Assembly (NCBI GenBank): GCA_013388455.1
Contig: JACAFF010000042.1
Location: 1-47,718, forward strand
Length of the DNA: 47,718 bases
Direction: 5' to 3'
From: Nitrospirota bacterium
GTDB taxonomy: Bacteria > Nitrospirota > Thermodesulfovibrionia > Thermodesulfovibrionales > SM23-35
Shown piece by piece: positions 7,909 through 15,918 of this stretch. Numbering within the stretch: the stretch's first letter is position 1; every line of letters starts with the position of its first letter. The position numbers and the translations under genes were made by a program. The notes under the pieces were generated by a model that saw only the letters and a list, made by a program, of their open reading frames with translations, was not told where the DNA came from and searched no databases.

Positions 7909-8625
7909 TTATTCTAATTCAATAGCTTTCTTCGTCCTTTCTTTCCTCTTCTCTTCTTTTTCTGTATATTCTTGCATACATTCATCATCTTTACCTTTCA
8001 CAAGAGAGCATTCGAGATATTCTGCAATCTCAATTATACAGGCTCTAATTGCTTTTCCTGTAGGTGTTTTTTCATGTTTGGCAAGGCTGCCTGAAAAAAT
8101 TCCAACACCACCACCTAAACTGATTCCTTTTGCAGCCGAGGATGCCTCTATGGTCCTTGCATCTACTATCTCAGCGGTTTCGGTGTCAATAACCTTTAAA
8201 TCAACTGCAATATAGGCTTTTTCTTTGGAACCACCTATTCTAAAACCTGCAATGCCAAACCCTGCGCCTGAACCGCTTGTTTCTTCTTCATATGCAGAAA
8301 CAGTAGCTGCAACAAGATATTGTGCGCCTTTTATTTTCCCTATCTTTGCTTTAGTTTTGTTGTCTATTCTTCCTGATTCACCCAGATCCTGCTCGCCTAA
8401 AACAGCATCTAACTCCTTTCTTTCGAGCACCTGAAATGCTTTAGTGCTTACAAGTTCTGCAGCTAACATATCCTGTAACTCCCTGCCAACCTGCCATGAC
8501 CACCAACCTGCACTAGTGTGGTTTGTGAATCTTAAAACGCCGACTCGTGGTTTTTCATCTGCAAAAATGTTTGAAACTAACGTTAACATAAAACACATTG
8601 TCATAAAAAAGATAAATTTTTTCAT
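7909..8625 (-). CDS. CsgG-family exported protein
   Basis: The signal peptide (residues 1-22, ending IFADEKP) is not a lipobox, so the mature protein is likely periplasmic and not lipidated, unlike classical CsgG. The CsgG-family core runs from KPRVGVLRFTNHT through ELQDMLAAELVSTKAFQVLERKELDAVL to KIKGAQYLVAATVSAYEE and VDLKVIDTETAEIVDARTIEA. The tail is highly charged (TEKEEKRKERTKKAIELE). CsgG in curli systems is an outer-membrane channel, but most distant homologues have no established function and no curli genes are nearby. A strong AGGAGG seven bases before ATG 8625. It closes the tat/HEAT/HD-GYP gene series, 14 bases after the HD-GYP stop. Confidence 0.8.
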   Translation of the reverse strand: MKKFIFFMTMCFMLTLVSNIFADEKPRVGVLRFTNHTSAGWWSWQVGRELQDMLAAELVSTKAFQVLERKELDAVLGEQDLGESGRIDNKTKAKIGKIKGAQYLVAATVSAYEEETSGSGAGFGIAGFRIGGSKEKAYIAVDLKVIDTETAEIVDARTIEASSAAKGISLGGGVGIFSGSLAKHEKTPTGKAIRACIIEIAEYLECSLVKGKDDECMQEYTEKEEKRKERTKKAIELE

Positions 8626-8639
8626 ATGTTAACCTCCTC

Positions 8640-10043
8640 TTAAAGTAAATATTCAGCAAGATTTATCTTATATTTATTCGGATCAAGGGTTTTTACTATT
8701 GATCTGATATATTTTCCTTTTTCATTCTTTTCATTAAGATCTACAACCGGTCCACGGACATTTTCACCATTGCTATCTATAATAATCATTACCCGAGGTC
8801 TATCAGCAAAAACAACATCACTCTCATATACAAGTCCAAGTTCTCTTGTATCAAGCATTACTAAAGTTCCAATTGGGAATACTCCGACCATATTAATAAA
8901 AAATTTAAACAAAAGAGGGTCAAGCTGTGAGCCGGATCTTTCCATCATAACACTCAATGCTTTATCTGGAGCTAAAGGTATTCTTGAATATACCCTGGCA
9001 GAAGTCATTGCATCATACTGATCCACCAGACTTACTATTCTCGAAAAAAAGTCGAGCTCAGAATAACGTCGGACTTTTGGATATCCTGAAAGATCATAAT
9101 TCATATGATGTTCGAATGCAACAATAGATGAACGAATGGATATATTATCAACTGATCTTAATTTTAAAATTGCTATAACACCCCATATCGGATGGCGCTT
9201 GATAAGCTTCCACTCATCCTCGGTGAAGTTAGTTGATTTATTAAGAATATCATTCGGAATTTCGATCTTTCCTATATCATGAAAAAGTGCTACAAGTCCA
9301 AGTTCTGTAAGTATCTTCTTACTCAATCCAAGTCGTTGTCCGAGGGCTACAGATAAAATGCTAACATTAACCGAGTGGTGATAAGTATATTCGTCGTAGT
9401 CTTTTATAGCTGTCATACCTAAAAGGAGCTTTTCTTCTTCTAATATTTGATCAACCATCGTTTCAACTATTCTCTTTGCCTTTTTGATATTAACTTTTTC
9501 TCCAGCCTTTATTTTTGTTATAACACCCTTTGAATAAGAAACTGCGTTGAAATATACTTTTTTAATTATTTTGCGCCTGTCTACTTCTTCCCCTTCCTTT
9601 ATCTTTTTCAGTATACCTATCTCTATATTATCTGATTCCTCAAGTCCATCAGACATTATCTCATAAGGAGAATCTGAGATTCCTGCTGCAAGAAATGCCT
9701 TTATGAATAATTGAATATCTTTCTTACTAATAATATTTTTAAAAATAATACTCCCGATCCGACGTTTCTTTAATTCTCTCGTTAAATAATCAAAGTTCAG
9801 TAGATGTTCAAGTGAGTAACGAACCCTGTTATCATTTATATAGAAAAATTCACCTATGAGATCAAGTGAAATAATATTTTCATAACGCAAAAGAGAATTA
9901 ATAAGAGAAAGAAATCTTTCAATAGCAGTTACAACAGCAATATTATCTGTATCATGAATTTGTGCAGTTCGAAGAATAACAGATAAATGATTGATAATGT
10001 CCTGGTAGTTTTTTCTTATTTCTTTTTCTTCTTTAACTTCCAT
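8640..10043 (-). CDS. HD-GYP domain protein (predicted cyclic di-GMP phosphodiesterase) with novel N-terminal module
   Basis: The C-terminal HD-GYP domain is complete: HHSVNVS (222-228), FHDIGKIEIP (His255, Asp256, Lys259), RHP (283-285), FEHHMNYDLSGYP (HH 312-313, GYP 320-322) and DQYDAMTS (341-348). With all metal ligands present it should hydrolyse cyclic di-GMP. The N-terminal ~120 residues resemble the N terminus of the adjacent HEAT-repeat protein (same spacing of aromatic and IND/ILYD positions, then F-K-x-x-I/L, then a Leu/Phe-rich helix), suggesting a shared, undescribed module. The first 11 bases overlap the HEAT gene's end, so the two are coupled. The last ~60 residues hold a small beta-rich extension typical of many HD-GYP proteins. 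Confidence 0.9.
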   Translation of the reverse strand: MEVKEEKEIRKNYQDIINHLSVILRTAQIHDTDNIAVVTAIERFLSLINSLLRYENIISLDLIGEFFYINDNRVRYSLEHLLNFDYLTRELKKRRIGSIIFKNIISKKDIQLFIKAFLAAGISDSPYEIMSDGLEESDNIEIGILKKIKEGEEVDRRKIIKKVYFNAVSYSKGVITKIKAGEKVNIKKAKRIVETMVDQILEEEKLLLGMTAIKDYDEYTYHHSVNVSILSVALGQRLGLSKKILTELGLVALFHDIGKIEIPNDILNKSTNFTEDEWKLIKRHPIWGVIAILKLRSVDNISIRSSIVAFEHHMNYDLSGYPKVRRYSELDFFSRIVSLVDQYDAMTSARVYSRIPLAPDKALSVMMERSGSQLDPLLFKFFINMVGVFPIGTLVMLDTRELGLVYESDVVFADRPRVMIIIDSNGENVRGPVVDLNEKNEKGKYIRSIVKTLDPNKYKINLAEYLL

Positions 10044-11682
10044 ATTCTATTCTTTTGAGTGCTGCCTGAGTGTAATCTCTTAGAAGTTTATTCCCGGAAT
10101 TTTTGAATTCATCAAGTATTGGCAAAACATCTTTGCTTCCGATTAATCCGAGACAAAATACAGCACATGCCTTATTTTCATATAGTTTTGCCCTGTTGAA
10201 GAACGTTTTTTTTCTTAAGATTTTAACTAAAAAATCAAGAACATCTTGATCTTTCCATTTTGATAATACTTCAAAAAAATCCTTTTTTTCTTCAATGTCC
10301 TTATCCTTAAATGCCTTATCCAAAATTTTTTCAAAAATTATTTTTTTAGCTGCCTCTGAACCTGTATTGCCAAGTGATTTTACTGATGCAATTCTCACTT
10401 GCATATCTGTATCATCGAGAAATTCCTTAAGAATCTGGATCACTTCTTTTCCACCAAGTTCCCCTAATGTTTTTATAACCTCTTTCCTGACCCTTATATC
10501 TGGATGTTTTACTGTTTTTATTAAATAATCAAGAGATCTTCTATCACCAATTCTTCTGAGAATATAAATAATATTTCTTACAACATACCATCTTGGATCA
10601 TTTAATCCTTTTGCTATTGACTGTATGTCTTTAGATCCCAGAATTATAAGAGCCTCGATGACGCTCTTCCTCGCACGGATAGTTTTTAATTCGCCAAGAA
10701 ACTTTATGAAAGCCGGAATAGAATTTTTGTCAATAAATCTAATGAATTCCTCAAAAATGCCTCCTTCAATCTCGATACCGCTGTCAAGAATCTCTGCAAG
10801 AAGACTTATAATTTCCTCACTACCTGTATATGAATAAAGCATTTTCACATATTTCTTGTCTTCTTCTTTAAAAGATGGTTCTTCTATAAACTGCTGAGCC
10901 ATTTTCAATATATTCACTATTATCTTTAATTCCCCATGTTTCATTGAAAATTGAATAATATCTTTGAGAAATAAAGAAACGTTTTCTAACTCACTTTTAT
11001 TTTCGTATTGGTAAATAATTTCGAAGAGAATGTTTACAAGTTTTTCTAACTTATTATCTGTGTCTTTTTCGAGTTTTTCAACAAGTAATTTTAAGTCATT
11101 ATCTGTAAGTGATACAATTGAAATTTTTTTCACATCTTCTTCTTGAAAACCTTCTGAATAAGCTCTCATAAGGTCATTTAAGTCTGTAACCTTTTCTTTT
11201 ACCTTTTCTTCTACGGTTGATGCATAATCTTCTTCGTCAATATCAATAAGAAAATTTTCGTCTACAATATAACTGATATTTTGAAAATCTTTTTCCCACA
11301 AAAGAGTTACTATATCGTCATCTATTGCCTCTCTATCAAAATCCATTGCAATTATTTTTAAAAATTCCTCAAGTTCTTCCTGTGTCAAACCATTTTTAAA
11401 TGTTAATTCTCTTAAACCATCTTTAAAGAAAAATAGGGCAATATTATCTTCTTTGTCAGGATTGTAATAAATCTGTTCTGTATCATAAAGAATAGAATTC
11501 TGTTTAAATTTAAATGTTAGATGATCCTTGTAAACGAGGAAATCTTTAAATTTTGCATATGTGTCATCCAGCGTCTTTAAGTAAACAGGATTGTTTCGAG
11601 GATACATCCTAAAAGTTTTTTTTGCTTTTAAGATATTCTGAAGGATATCCTTCACTTCCTTTATATCATCAGAAACTTCCAT
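10033..11682 (-). CDS. HEAT-repeat protein with N-terminal module shared with the HD-GYP neighbour
   Basis: A soluble, acidic protein of about 549 residues with no signal peptide. Residues ~5-115 form the module also seen at the start of the HD-GYP protein. A linker rich in Asp and Glu follows, then HEAT/PBS-lyase-type helical repeats in the C-terminal half (for example GLNDPRWYVVRNIIYILRRIGD, KHPDIRVRKEVIKTLGELGG, DDTDMQVRIASVKSLGNTGS). HEAT repeats are protein-docking solenoids. Overlap of 11 bases with the HD-GYP gene suggests the two proteins work as a pair, perhaps scaffold and phosphodiesterase. ATG 11682 is chosen; GTG 11697 is an alternative and neither has a recognisable ribosome binding site. 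Confidence 0.8.
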   Translation of the reverse strand: MEVSDDIKEVKDILQNILKAKKTFRMYPRNNPVYLKTLDDTYAKFKDFLVYKDHLTFKFKQNSILYDTEQIYYNPDKEDNIALFFFKDGLRELTFKNGLTQEELEEFLKIIAMDFDREAIDDDIVTLLWEKDFQNISYIVDENFLIDIDEEDYASTVEEKVKEKVTDLNDLMRAYSEGFQEEDVKKISIVSLTDNDLKLLVEKLEKDTDNKLEKLVNILFEIIYQYENKSELENVSLFLKDIIQFSMKHGELKIIVNILKMAQQFIEEPSFKEEDKKYVKMLYSYTGSEEIISLLAEILDSGIEIEGGIFEEFIRFIDKNSIPAFIKFLGELKTIRARKSVIEALIILGSKDIQSIAKGLNDPRWYVVRNIIYILRRIGDRRSLDYLIKTVKHPDIRVRKEVIKTLGELGGKEVIQILKEFLDDTDMQVRIASVKSLGNTGSEAAKKIIFEKILDKAFKDKDIEEKKDFFEVLSKWKDQDVLDFLVKILRKKTFFNRAKLYENKACAVFCLGLIGSKDVLPILDEFKNSGNKLLRDYTQAALKRIEYGS

Positions 11683-11718
11683 AGTTAAAATTAACACACT
11701 TTTTTAAGGTGGTCAAAC

Positions 11719-11997
11719 TCATATAATAATTATACGACGTTCTCTTGCAAAGTTTTTTATTATCATGACCGCTGAATTCATTCGCTGCAGCCTTGTATTT
11801 CTCCATCGGATTGCCTGTGTATCTCCCTGAGGAAATTTTTGGCCTCGAATTTCTATTTGAGCCTTTAAAAGTTCATGATAGAGTCCTTTTAAAGATTCTG
11901 CATCAAGAGGCTTTAAAAAGAGAGGATTAACAACTACATAACCCTCTGCTATATCGTAGGCAATAGCCTTCAGACTCTTACCTCTTATTGTCGTCAT
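11719..11997 (-). CDS. Small protein of unknown function coupled to tatC
   Basis: A 92-residue basic protein that I do not recognise. It has no signal peptide or membrane segment. It contains a helical middle (LDAESLKGLYHELLKAQIEI) and an Arg-rich stretch (IRWRNTRLQRMNSAV), ending ARERRIIII. Its ATG overlaps the tatC stop (ATGA), so it is translated together with tatC. The next gene, the HEAT protein, starts 36 bases downstream. A nucleic-acid or membrane-surface role is possible from the basic charge but is only a guess. Confidence 0.7.
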   Translation of the reverse strand: MTTIRGKSLKAIAYDIAEGYVVVNPLFLKPLDAESLKGLYHELLKAQIEIRGQKFPQGDTQAIRWRNTRLQRMNSAVMIIKNFARERRIIII

Positions 11998-12779
11998 TGG
12001 ACTAAACTCCGACTGATGAATATTCTTGACATCAAGATCCCTACTTCATATAAAACAATCATGGGGATAGCCATCAATGTCTGATTAAAAACATCCGGCG
12101 TAGGGGTTAGGATTGCTGCAGCAACAAATGCGAGCAAAATAGCGTATTTTCTCTTTTTTGCTAATGTATCAGGAGTAACAAAACCCATGCGTGTGAAAAA
12201 AATTATTATGATCGGTAGCTCAAAAACAAGGCCAAATGCAAGGATAAACTTAAGGCAAAAATCAACATACTTTCCAACGGAAAGCATAGGCATCATATAG
12301 TTCCCAATTTTATATGTCAATAGAAATCTTAATGCATAAGGAAGGACAATAAAGAAACAAAATGCAGCTCCTATCAAAAAAAGCATAGTCGCTGAAATTA
12401 TAAAAGGTAAAATATATTTTTTTTCCTTCATGTGAAGACCTGGAGATACGAAACTCCAGAGTTGCTGAAAAATAAGAGGCAAGGAGATGAATATTGCGGC
12501 AACCAGTGCAACTTTCATATTGATCCAGAATCCTTCTGTAGGAGATAGAAAAACGAGCTTTGTATCCTTCAGTATATCCTGGAATATAAAATACATGTAT
12601 TTATTTTTCAATGAAACAGTTAAATGGTAATGGAGAGGAAACATTAGAAACTCAAATATATATTCAGAAAAATTAAATGAAATAAAGAAAGTTATAATTA
12701 GTGCTATAGTTGATATAAACAGCTTTTTCCGTAACTCTCCAAGATGTTCCATGAAAGACATCGTTTTAGGATCTGTCAT
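11994..12779 (-). CDS. tatC: Sec-independent protein translocase TatC
   Basis: A 261-residue polytopic protein with the TatC hallmarks: the N-terminal signal-recognition motif MSFMEHLGELRKKLF, a conserved Pro-rich first periplasmic loop, LPLIFQQLWSFVSPGLHMKEKKY between TM2 and TM3, FELPIIIIFF and AAILTPTPDVFNQTLMAIPMIVLYE in the last helices. With TatA it exports folded, twin-arginine substrates. ATG 12779 has GGAG about eight bases upstream. tatA lies 84 bases upstream, the gap being filled by a possible 28-codon frame, and the following gene overlaps by four bases. Confidence 0.95.
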   Translation of the reverse strand: MTDPKTMSFMEHLGELRKKLFISTIALIITFFISFNFSEYIFEFLMFPLHYHLTVSLKNKYMYFIFQDILKDTKLVFLSPTEGFWINMKVALVAAIFISLPLIFQQLWSFVSPGLHMKEKKYILPFIISATMLFLIGAAFCFFIVLPYALRFLLTYKIGNYMMPMLSVGKYVDFCLKFILAFGLVFELPIIIIFFTRMGFVTPDTLAKKRKYAILLAFVAAAILTPTPDVFNQTLMAIPMIVLYEVGILMSRIFISRSLVQ

Positions 12780-12862
12780 ACTATTGCTCCAGATTCAGTC
12801 GTCGTCATAATCTTCCATTTTTCAAGAGGAATTTTTGTAAAGATATGCTCATAAATTAACAT
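12776..12862 (-). CDS. Possible 28-residue small protein between tatA and tatC
   Basis: An ATG immediately follows the tatA stop (TAAATG) and opens a 28-codon frame whose TGA overlaps the tatC ATG (ATGA). The product would start MLIYEHIFTKIPLEKWK and has no membrane helix. Both junctions look translationally coupled and the frame exactly fills the gap. A stop-free frame this short is not unlikely by chance, and its own ribosome binding site is weak, so this is a candidate only. Confidence 0.3.
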   Translation of the reverse strand: MLIYEHIFTKIPLEKWKIMTTTESGAIV

Positions 12863-13207
12863 TTATCCAGCTTTATCTTTCGTATTAGTATCAAGAGCTT
12901 TATTGACTTCTGCTGTCTCTTTATCCATTTGTTTTTTTACTTCCCCTAAGGTATTGTCTATCGACTTCCCAGTTTCTTTCACATCACTCTCTATTTGTTT
13001 TTTTACATCTGAAAATGATTTACGTATTTCAGAGGTAGTATCTTCAAATTCTGTTTCAACCTGCTCTTTAACATCCTGAAATGCCCTTTTTAATTCTCCA
13101 AGACCTTTACCTAAAGTTCGTCCTAATTCAGGAAGTTTTTTAGGACCAAAAACGAGCAGAGCAACGATAAATATTACTATTAGTTCGGGCATTCCGATGT
13201 CAAACAT
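12863..13207 (-). CDS. tatA: Sec-independent translocase component TatA/TatB family
   Basis: A 114-residue protein with the canonical form: a short N-terminal transmembrane helix (ELIVIFIVALLVFG), the FGPKKLPELGRTLGKGLGELKRAF hinge and amphipathic helix, then a long charged tail (residues 45-114) with regular Glu/Lys heptads. The Glu at position 8 and the Pro-Glu start resemble TatB, while only one TatA/B-type gene is seen here, so it may serve both roles as in minimal Tat systems. GGAGG lies 11 bases upstream of the ATG. It begins four bases after the end of the outer-membrane protein gene and leads to tatC. Confidence 0.9.
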   Translation of the reverse strand: MFDIGMPELIVIFIVALLVFGPKKLPELGRTLGKGLGELKRAFQDVKEQVETEFEDTTSEIRKSFSDVKKQIESDVKETGKSIDNTLGEVKKQMDKETAEVNKALDTNTKDKAG

Positions 13208-13211
13208 GGAA

Positions 13212-13997
13212 TTACTGTTCCTCCTCGTATATCTTTTTAACCTCTTTCTTTTCTGACGGTGAAAGGAAAGTTACAAGAAACATTATTCTTGTTTCAGGGT
13301 TTCTGTTCTTAAAATCGAACCCGGCACCGAAAGTAGTATAAATAAAGTCTGTCGTTTTTATACGGTATCCAAATCTTCCTTCGATTAGATCTATATTTTC
13401 ACTCCAGTTACTTTTTTTACAATAAAGTTCTGCAAGAATTTTAAAATTGTGTGAAGCTGAAAAATCAAGACCTGCCAGAAATGATATTTCTTCATCAAGG
13501 CTTTTTGTGCCCGATTCTATGTAAAAAAGATTAAAATGACCGTTAACAGGCCCTACTCTTTTACTCATAATGAAACCAGCACCGTATCTACCATCTGTAC
13601 TTATTTCATCTCGACCTGTTGGAATTGAAGCTGTAATTAGGTATGCTAATGAAGGTCCGTATTTCCCTTCTTCAAAAAAACGATGTTTGAACCCGAGGGA
13701 GATATCTTCAAAAGCATCAACAGAAGCTGAACCAAAAACAAATGGAATAGTAATTTCAAGTTCAACATTATCTTTAACACCATAAGCAGTTTTAAAAATA
13801 AGCCTGTAAAAATCAGGATCAATTGATATCTCAGCACCAGTAGAAACAGCAACTTTTCCCTTTGAAAGACTTTCTGCACTGAAGGTAGAAAATATACCGT
13901 AAGGATCTACTGGCTGGAGCCCTTTTATTTCAAATCCAAATGTATTTCTGCATAATATGACTGAGATTATAGAGACAAATAAGAAACATTTCTTCAT
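13212..13997 (-). CDS. Putative outer-membrane beta-barrel protein
   Basis: A signal peptide (MKKCFLFVSIISVILCRNTFGFE) precedes about 240 residues of alternating amphipathic strands ending with an aromatic-rich last strand (TRIMFLVTFL). This pattern (SKGKVAVSTGAEISI, NVELEITIPFVFG, GPSLAYLITASIPTG) is that of a transporter-like outer-membrane barrel; no specific family is recognised. ATG 13997 is chosen over the TTG at 14033 because that TTG is part of a -35 box; the ATG lies about where transcription should begin, so the message may be leaderless. It is the first gene of the tat operon. It may be unrelated to Tat and merely share the promoter. Confidence 0.7.
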   Translation of the reverse strand: MKKCFLFVSIISVILCRNTFGFEIKGLQPVDPYGIFSTFSAESLSKGKVAVSTGAEISIDPDFYRLIFKTAYGVKDNVELEITIPFVFGSASVDAFEDISLGFKHRFFEEGKYGPSLAYLITASIPTGRDEISTDGRYGAGFIMSKRVGPVNGHFNLFYIESGTKSLDEEISFLAGLDFSASHNFKILAELYCKKSNWSENIDLIEGRFGYRIKTTDFIYTTFGAGFDFKNRNPETRIMFLVTFLSPSEKKEVKKIYEEEQ

Positions 13998-14003
13998 CGT
14001 TAA

Positions 14004-14033
14004 AAAATAGCAGAAAAAACTAAATAGTGTCAA
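14004..14033 (-). promoter_or_regulatory. Candidate promoter of the outer-membrane protein/tat operon
   Basis: On the minus strand: TTGACA (14033-14028), 18-base spacer, TATTTT (14009-14004). The ATG at 13997 starts seven bases past the -10, the usual distance to the transcription start, so a leaderless mRNA is predicted; the absence of a ribosome binding site agrees. Confidence 0.55.
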
Positions 14034-14065
14034 TGAATTAAAGATTTCTGATTAAAAAAATCCAC

Positions 14066-14084
14066 GTCAATTCGTAGCATTGAC
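14066..14084. promoter_or_regulatory. Inverted repeat overlapping the trxA -35 box
   Basis: GTCAAT (14066-14071), seven bases, ATTGAC (14079-14084). The right arm overlaps the TTGACA -35 of the trxA promoter, so a dimer bound here would exclude polymerase. It lies between the divergent trxA and outer-membrane protein genes. No regulator is assigned. Confidence 0.4.
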
Positions 14085-14109
14085 AAAAAATGTAATGAAA
14101 AAATATAAT
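14080..14109 (+). promoter_or_regulatory. Consensus sigma70 promoter of trxA
   Basis: Both hexamers match consensus exactly: TTGACA (14080-14085), 18-base spacer, TATAAT (14104-14109). Transcription would begin near 14116, giving a ~40-base leader that contains the AGGAGG used by trxA. It probably drives the downstream series trxA-ffh as well. Confidence 0.85.
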
Positions 14110-14156
14110 TAAAATGTATTAAAAAATAACTGCTAAAAATTAGGAGGATGACAGAA

Positions 14157-14480
14157 GTGGTACATGAGGTTACATCATCTACATGGGAAACTGAAGTAAT
14201 AAAAGCTCAAGGCCTTGTGATGATTGATTTCTGGGCAGCGTGGTGTGGGCCTTGCAGAATGATTTCTCCAACAGTTGAAGAATTGGCTAAAGAGTATATG
14301 GGTAAAATAAAGGTTTTAAAACTGAATACAGATGAGAATTCTGATATTGCAACCAGGTATAAGATAATGGGAATACCTACTATTATGTTCTTCAAAGACG
14401 GCGTCAAACTTGACCATATAGTTGGGGTTGTTCCTAAACAACAACTCAAAGATCGAATTGATTCTTTCCTGAATTCATAG
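14157..14480 (+). CDS. trxA: Thioredoxin
   Basis: A thioredoxin of 107 residues with the canonical active site WCGPC (Cys about 30 and 33), the preceding FWAAWC strand end and the cis-proline loop MGIPTIMFF. It reduces protein disulfides in the cytoplasm (no signal peptide). The start is decided by the ribosome binding site: ATG 14148 directly abuts AGGAGG (14142-14147) with no spacing, whereas in-frame GTG 14157 lies nine bases beyond it. I choose GTG 14157; the ATG form would add three residues. A consensus promoter lies upstream. ffh follows 71 bases later. Confidence 0.95.
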   Translation: MVHEVTSSTWETEVIKAQGLVMIDFWAAWCGPCRMISPTVEELAKEYMGKIKVLKLNTDENSDIATRYKIMGIPTIMFFKDGVKLDHIVGVVPKQQLKDRIDSFLNS

Positions 14481-14551
14481 AGGTTTTTCTTCAAAACTTT
14501 ATTACAAAATTTATAAAAATACAAAATTTGAGAAAATTCGCAACTCTATAA

Positions 14552-15871
14552 ATGTTTGAATCACTAACAGAAAAATTAGAATCTATTTTTAAGCGTTTAA
14601 AAGGCAAAGGTCTTCTGAAGGAAGAAGATGTTGATATTGCCCTTAAAGAGATACGCCTTGCGCTTTTAGAAGCAGATGTTAATTTCAAAGTAGTCAAAGA
14701 TTTTATAGAGAAGGTAAAAGAAAAAGCCATCGGCAAAGAAGTTCTCGAAAGTCTTACACCGGGACAGCAAGTAATAAAAATAGTTAATGAGGAACTCTGT
14801 GAACTCCTGGGTAAAACGAATAAAAAGATACAACTGTCACCGAATCCACCAACAATTATAATGATGGTAGGATTGCATGGCTCAGGAAAAACAACTACAG
14901 CAGCAAAATTAGCAAGGCTTTTGAAAAAAGAAGGCAGAAGGCCTATGCTTGTAGCAGCTGACCTTCAGAGACCTGCTGCAATCGATCAGCTTATCACTCT
15001 TGGAGCACAAATTGAAGTTCCGGTATTCAATTCAAAAGAATCCAGAGACCCTGTATCACTATGTAACGATGCGGTCAAAAAAGCAAAATCTGATGCAAGG
15101 GATGTTTTGATAATTGACACAGCAGGCAGATTACATATTGATGAGTCACTTATGGATCAACTCCGCAGGATAAAGGAAACAGTTTTACCAAAAGAAGTTA
15201 TTTTAGTGGCTGATGCCATGACAGGACAAGATGCAGTGAATATTGCTAAAAATTTTGAAGAACAGATAGGTATTGATGGCATTATTCTTACAAAGATGGA
15301 CGGTGATGCCAGAGGGGGAGCAGCAATTTCGATAGTATCTGTTACAGCTAAACCAATCAAATTTATTGGCACAGGTGAAAAGATCGAAATGCTTGAGCCT
15401 TTCTATCCCGAAAGGGTTGCTTCAAGAATTCTTGGAATGGGTGATGTTTTGAGCCTTATTGAGCAAGCTCAGAAGACTTTTGATCAGAAGGAAGCAGAAA
15501 AACTTCAGAAAGCAATTTTGGATGAATCATTTACTTTTGATCATCTCAAAGAGCAGCTTGCAAAGATGCGCAGTATGGGACCTCTTGAAAATTTAATTAA
15601 TATGATTCCAGGTTTGAATAAAGTAAAAAATCTAAATATAGATGAAAAAGAGCTTATAAAAGTAGAAGCTATTATTAATTCAATGACTAAAAAGGAAAAA
15701 AAAGATCATACTATTATTAATGGAAGCAGACGTAAAAGAATTGCAATAGGAAGTGGGACAACAGTTACTGATGTCAACAGGGTTATAAAGCAGTATATTG
15801 AAATAAAGAAAATGCTAAAGATGTTCAAAGGAAAGAAGGGATTCAAATTGCCTAAATTTCTACCCTTTTAA
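14552..15871 (+). CDS. ffh: Signal recognition particle GTPase Ffh (SRP54)
   Basis: A 439-residue protein with the N domain (1-90, including LEADVNFKVVKDFI), the G domain with GLHGSGKTTTAAKLA (107-121), ADLQRPAAIDQL, DTAGRLH, TKMDGDARGGAA, and the C-terminal M domain with the 4.5S-RNA-binding helix GSRRKRIAIGSGTTVTDVN. It targets nascent membrane proteins to FtsY/SecYEG. The length is close to the bacterial norm. ATG 14552 has no recognisable ribosome binding site. The C-terminal methionine-rich tail is short (KMFKGKKGFKLPKFLPF). Followed after 47 bases by a HAD phosphatase gene. Confidence 0.97.
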   Translation: MFESLTEKLESIFKRLKGKGLLKEEDVDIALKEIRLALLEADVNFKVVKDFIEKVKEKAIGKEVLESLTPGQQVIKIVNEELCELLGKTNKKIQLSPNPPTIIMMVGLHGSGKTTTAAKLARLLKKEGRRPMLVAADLQRPAAIDQLITLGAQIEVPVFNSKESRDPVSLCNDAVKKAKSDARDVLIIDTAGRLHIDESLMDQLRRIKETVLPKEVILVADAMTGQDAVNIAKNFEEQIGIDGIILTKMDGDARGGAAISIVSVTAKPIKFIGTGEKIEMLEPFYPERVASRILGMGDVLSLIEQAQKTFDQKEAEKLQKAILDESFTFDHLKEQLAKMRSMGPLENLINMIPGLNKVKNLNIDEKELIKVEAIINSMTKKEKKDHTIINGSRRKRIAIGSGTTVTDVNRVIKQYIEIKKMLKMFKGKKGFKLPKFLPF

Positions 15872-15918
15872 AATCTACCCTTAATATTGTTGTATAAATA
15901 CCACAAATAAAAATAACG

